Of a stretch of 64,000 nt of DNA, positions 63,637-64,000 are shown piece by piece. Within the stretch, counting starts at the first letter, position 1. Each line of letters opens with the position of its first letter. The stretch covers positions 1 to 64,000 of the forward strand of contig JAJYDJ010000001.1 in NCBI GenBank assembly GCA_021777565.1, in the 5' to 3' direction. A program made the translations under genes and the position numbers. The stretch is from a bacterium. GTDB lineage: Bacteria > Patescibacteria > Microgenomatia > Levybacterales > UBA12049. The notes beneath the pieces are model-generated. The model did no database searches. It was not told where the DNA came from and saw only the letters and a program-made list of their open reading frames with translations.

Positions 63637-64000
63637 ATGAGTACTCGAGAAGAGCTGTCTCGCACCATCAGAAGTATCTTTCGTCCACTTCTTGCAGGGA
63701 CACGCGTTAGTGATTTTCAAAAGAAATTCTACGATCTCCAGACGGTCAAACTTCCGGATACGCTTCTTGTGCATGATCTCGAGGAGTTGTGTAGAAGAAA
63801 TGGTGGGTTTTTGACCATGGGGGAGTTATACCAGGAGGAATTGTATGGAACGCATGGGTATTATGCCAAAAAATCAAATACCGTGCTGACGGACACGCCA
63901 TCTCGATGGGCTGATGGTATCGTGGCAATCTGCAAAGAGTTTGGTCTCACGCATTGTGTCGAGATTGGTCCTGGAGATGGGTCACTGGCACTCTCTATGC
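63637..64000 (+). CDS. MidA-like methyltransferase, tandem paralogue, cut by window end
   Basis: The frame from the ATG at 63637 is open to the window end (121 residues). It repeats the layout of the preceding protein: 'DFQKKFYDLQTVKLPDTLLVHDLEELC', 'LTMGELYQEELYGTHGYYAKKSNTVLTDTPSRWADGI' and the SAM motif 'EIGPGDGSLAL'. The two genes are therefore a tandem duplication that has diverged considerably. TACAAT-N6-ATG fixes the start. The C-terminal part is not seen. Confidence 0.8.
   Translation, partial: MSTREELSRTIRSIFRPLLAGTRVSDFQKKFYDLQTVKLPDTLLVHDLEELCRRNGGFLTMGELYQEELYGTHGYYAKKSNTVLTDTPSRWADGIVAICKEFGLTHCVEIGPGDGSLALSM

Noticed and set aside
1..64000. CRISPR arrays, rRNA genes or insertion-sequence transposases
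   Set aside because: No regularly spaced direct repeats, rRNA-like segments or DDE transposase frames with terminal inverted repeats were seen.

Overview
The window looks like chromosomal DNA of a Candidate Phyla Radiation (Patescibacteria) bacterium. The evidence is very tight packing with many overlapping convergent genes, standard stop codons (TGA used as stop), small membrane and secreted proteins of unknown family, a giant single-pass surface protein, ComEA/ComEC-type DNA-uptake genes and a VKOR/DsbA disulfide pair. The exact lineage (Microgenomates, Saccharibacteria or another) cannot be settled from sequence reading alone.

Layout. 1-17.8 kb is a cell-surface region: a secreted Pro/Thr-linker protein (cut by the window edge), a 3,529-residue membrane-anchored fibre protein whose cytoplasmic end carries two tyrosine-recombinase SAM-like domains, and a five-gene locus (12.9-17.8 kb) resembling a WxL/DUF916 surface complex. 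17.9-27.3 kb is housekeeping: leuS, comEA, comEC, argS behind an arginine leader-peptide attenuator, an M16 peptidase and ndk. At 27.0-27.4 kb a GIY-YIG gene sits between a half copy of tRNA-Asn and the intact tRNA-Asn. From there a serine-recombinase element (Ltp-like superinfection-exclusion protein, gpII-type Rep, SpoVG-like protein) begins. It is followed by AT-rich cargo to about 38.8 kb that includes an unusual operon of a Gfo/Idh/MocA oxidoreductase, an IorA-like thiamine-diphosphate enzyme and a thymidylate-kinase-like protein. 38.9-53.9 kb is core again: aldo/keto reductase, acetyltransferase, two VOC-type proteins, MFS transporter, VKOR, M1 aminopeptidase behind a leader ORF and terminator, DsbA, and a beta-carbonic-anhydrase-like protein. 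tRNA-Pro and tRNA-Arg follow. tRNA-Arg holds a second, about 5.4-kb serine-recombinase element with a candidate pseudoknotted leader RNA and a membrane protein carrying two FtsK-gamma domains. 59.8-64 kb has a P1B ATPase and two tandem MidA-like methyltransferases, the last one cut by the window edge.

Regulation. The most general pattern is that core genes across the window start almost exactly six bases after a sigma70-type -10 box (TATACT, TACAAT, TATCAT or TATAAT, N6, ATG), often with a TTGAC-type -35 box 17-18 bases further upstream. This predicts leaderless mRNAs. Several genes inside the integrated elements instead have full Shine-Dalgarno sequences. The -10/N6 rule was used here to choose many start codons. 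Three genes (argS, the M1 aminopeptidase gene and a DUF2294 gene) instead have a promoter, a short leader and an intrinsic terminator just before the coding region, which suggests transcription attenuation.
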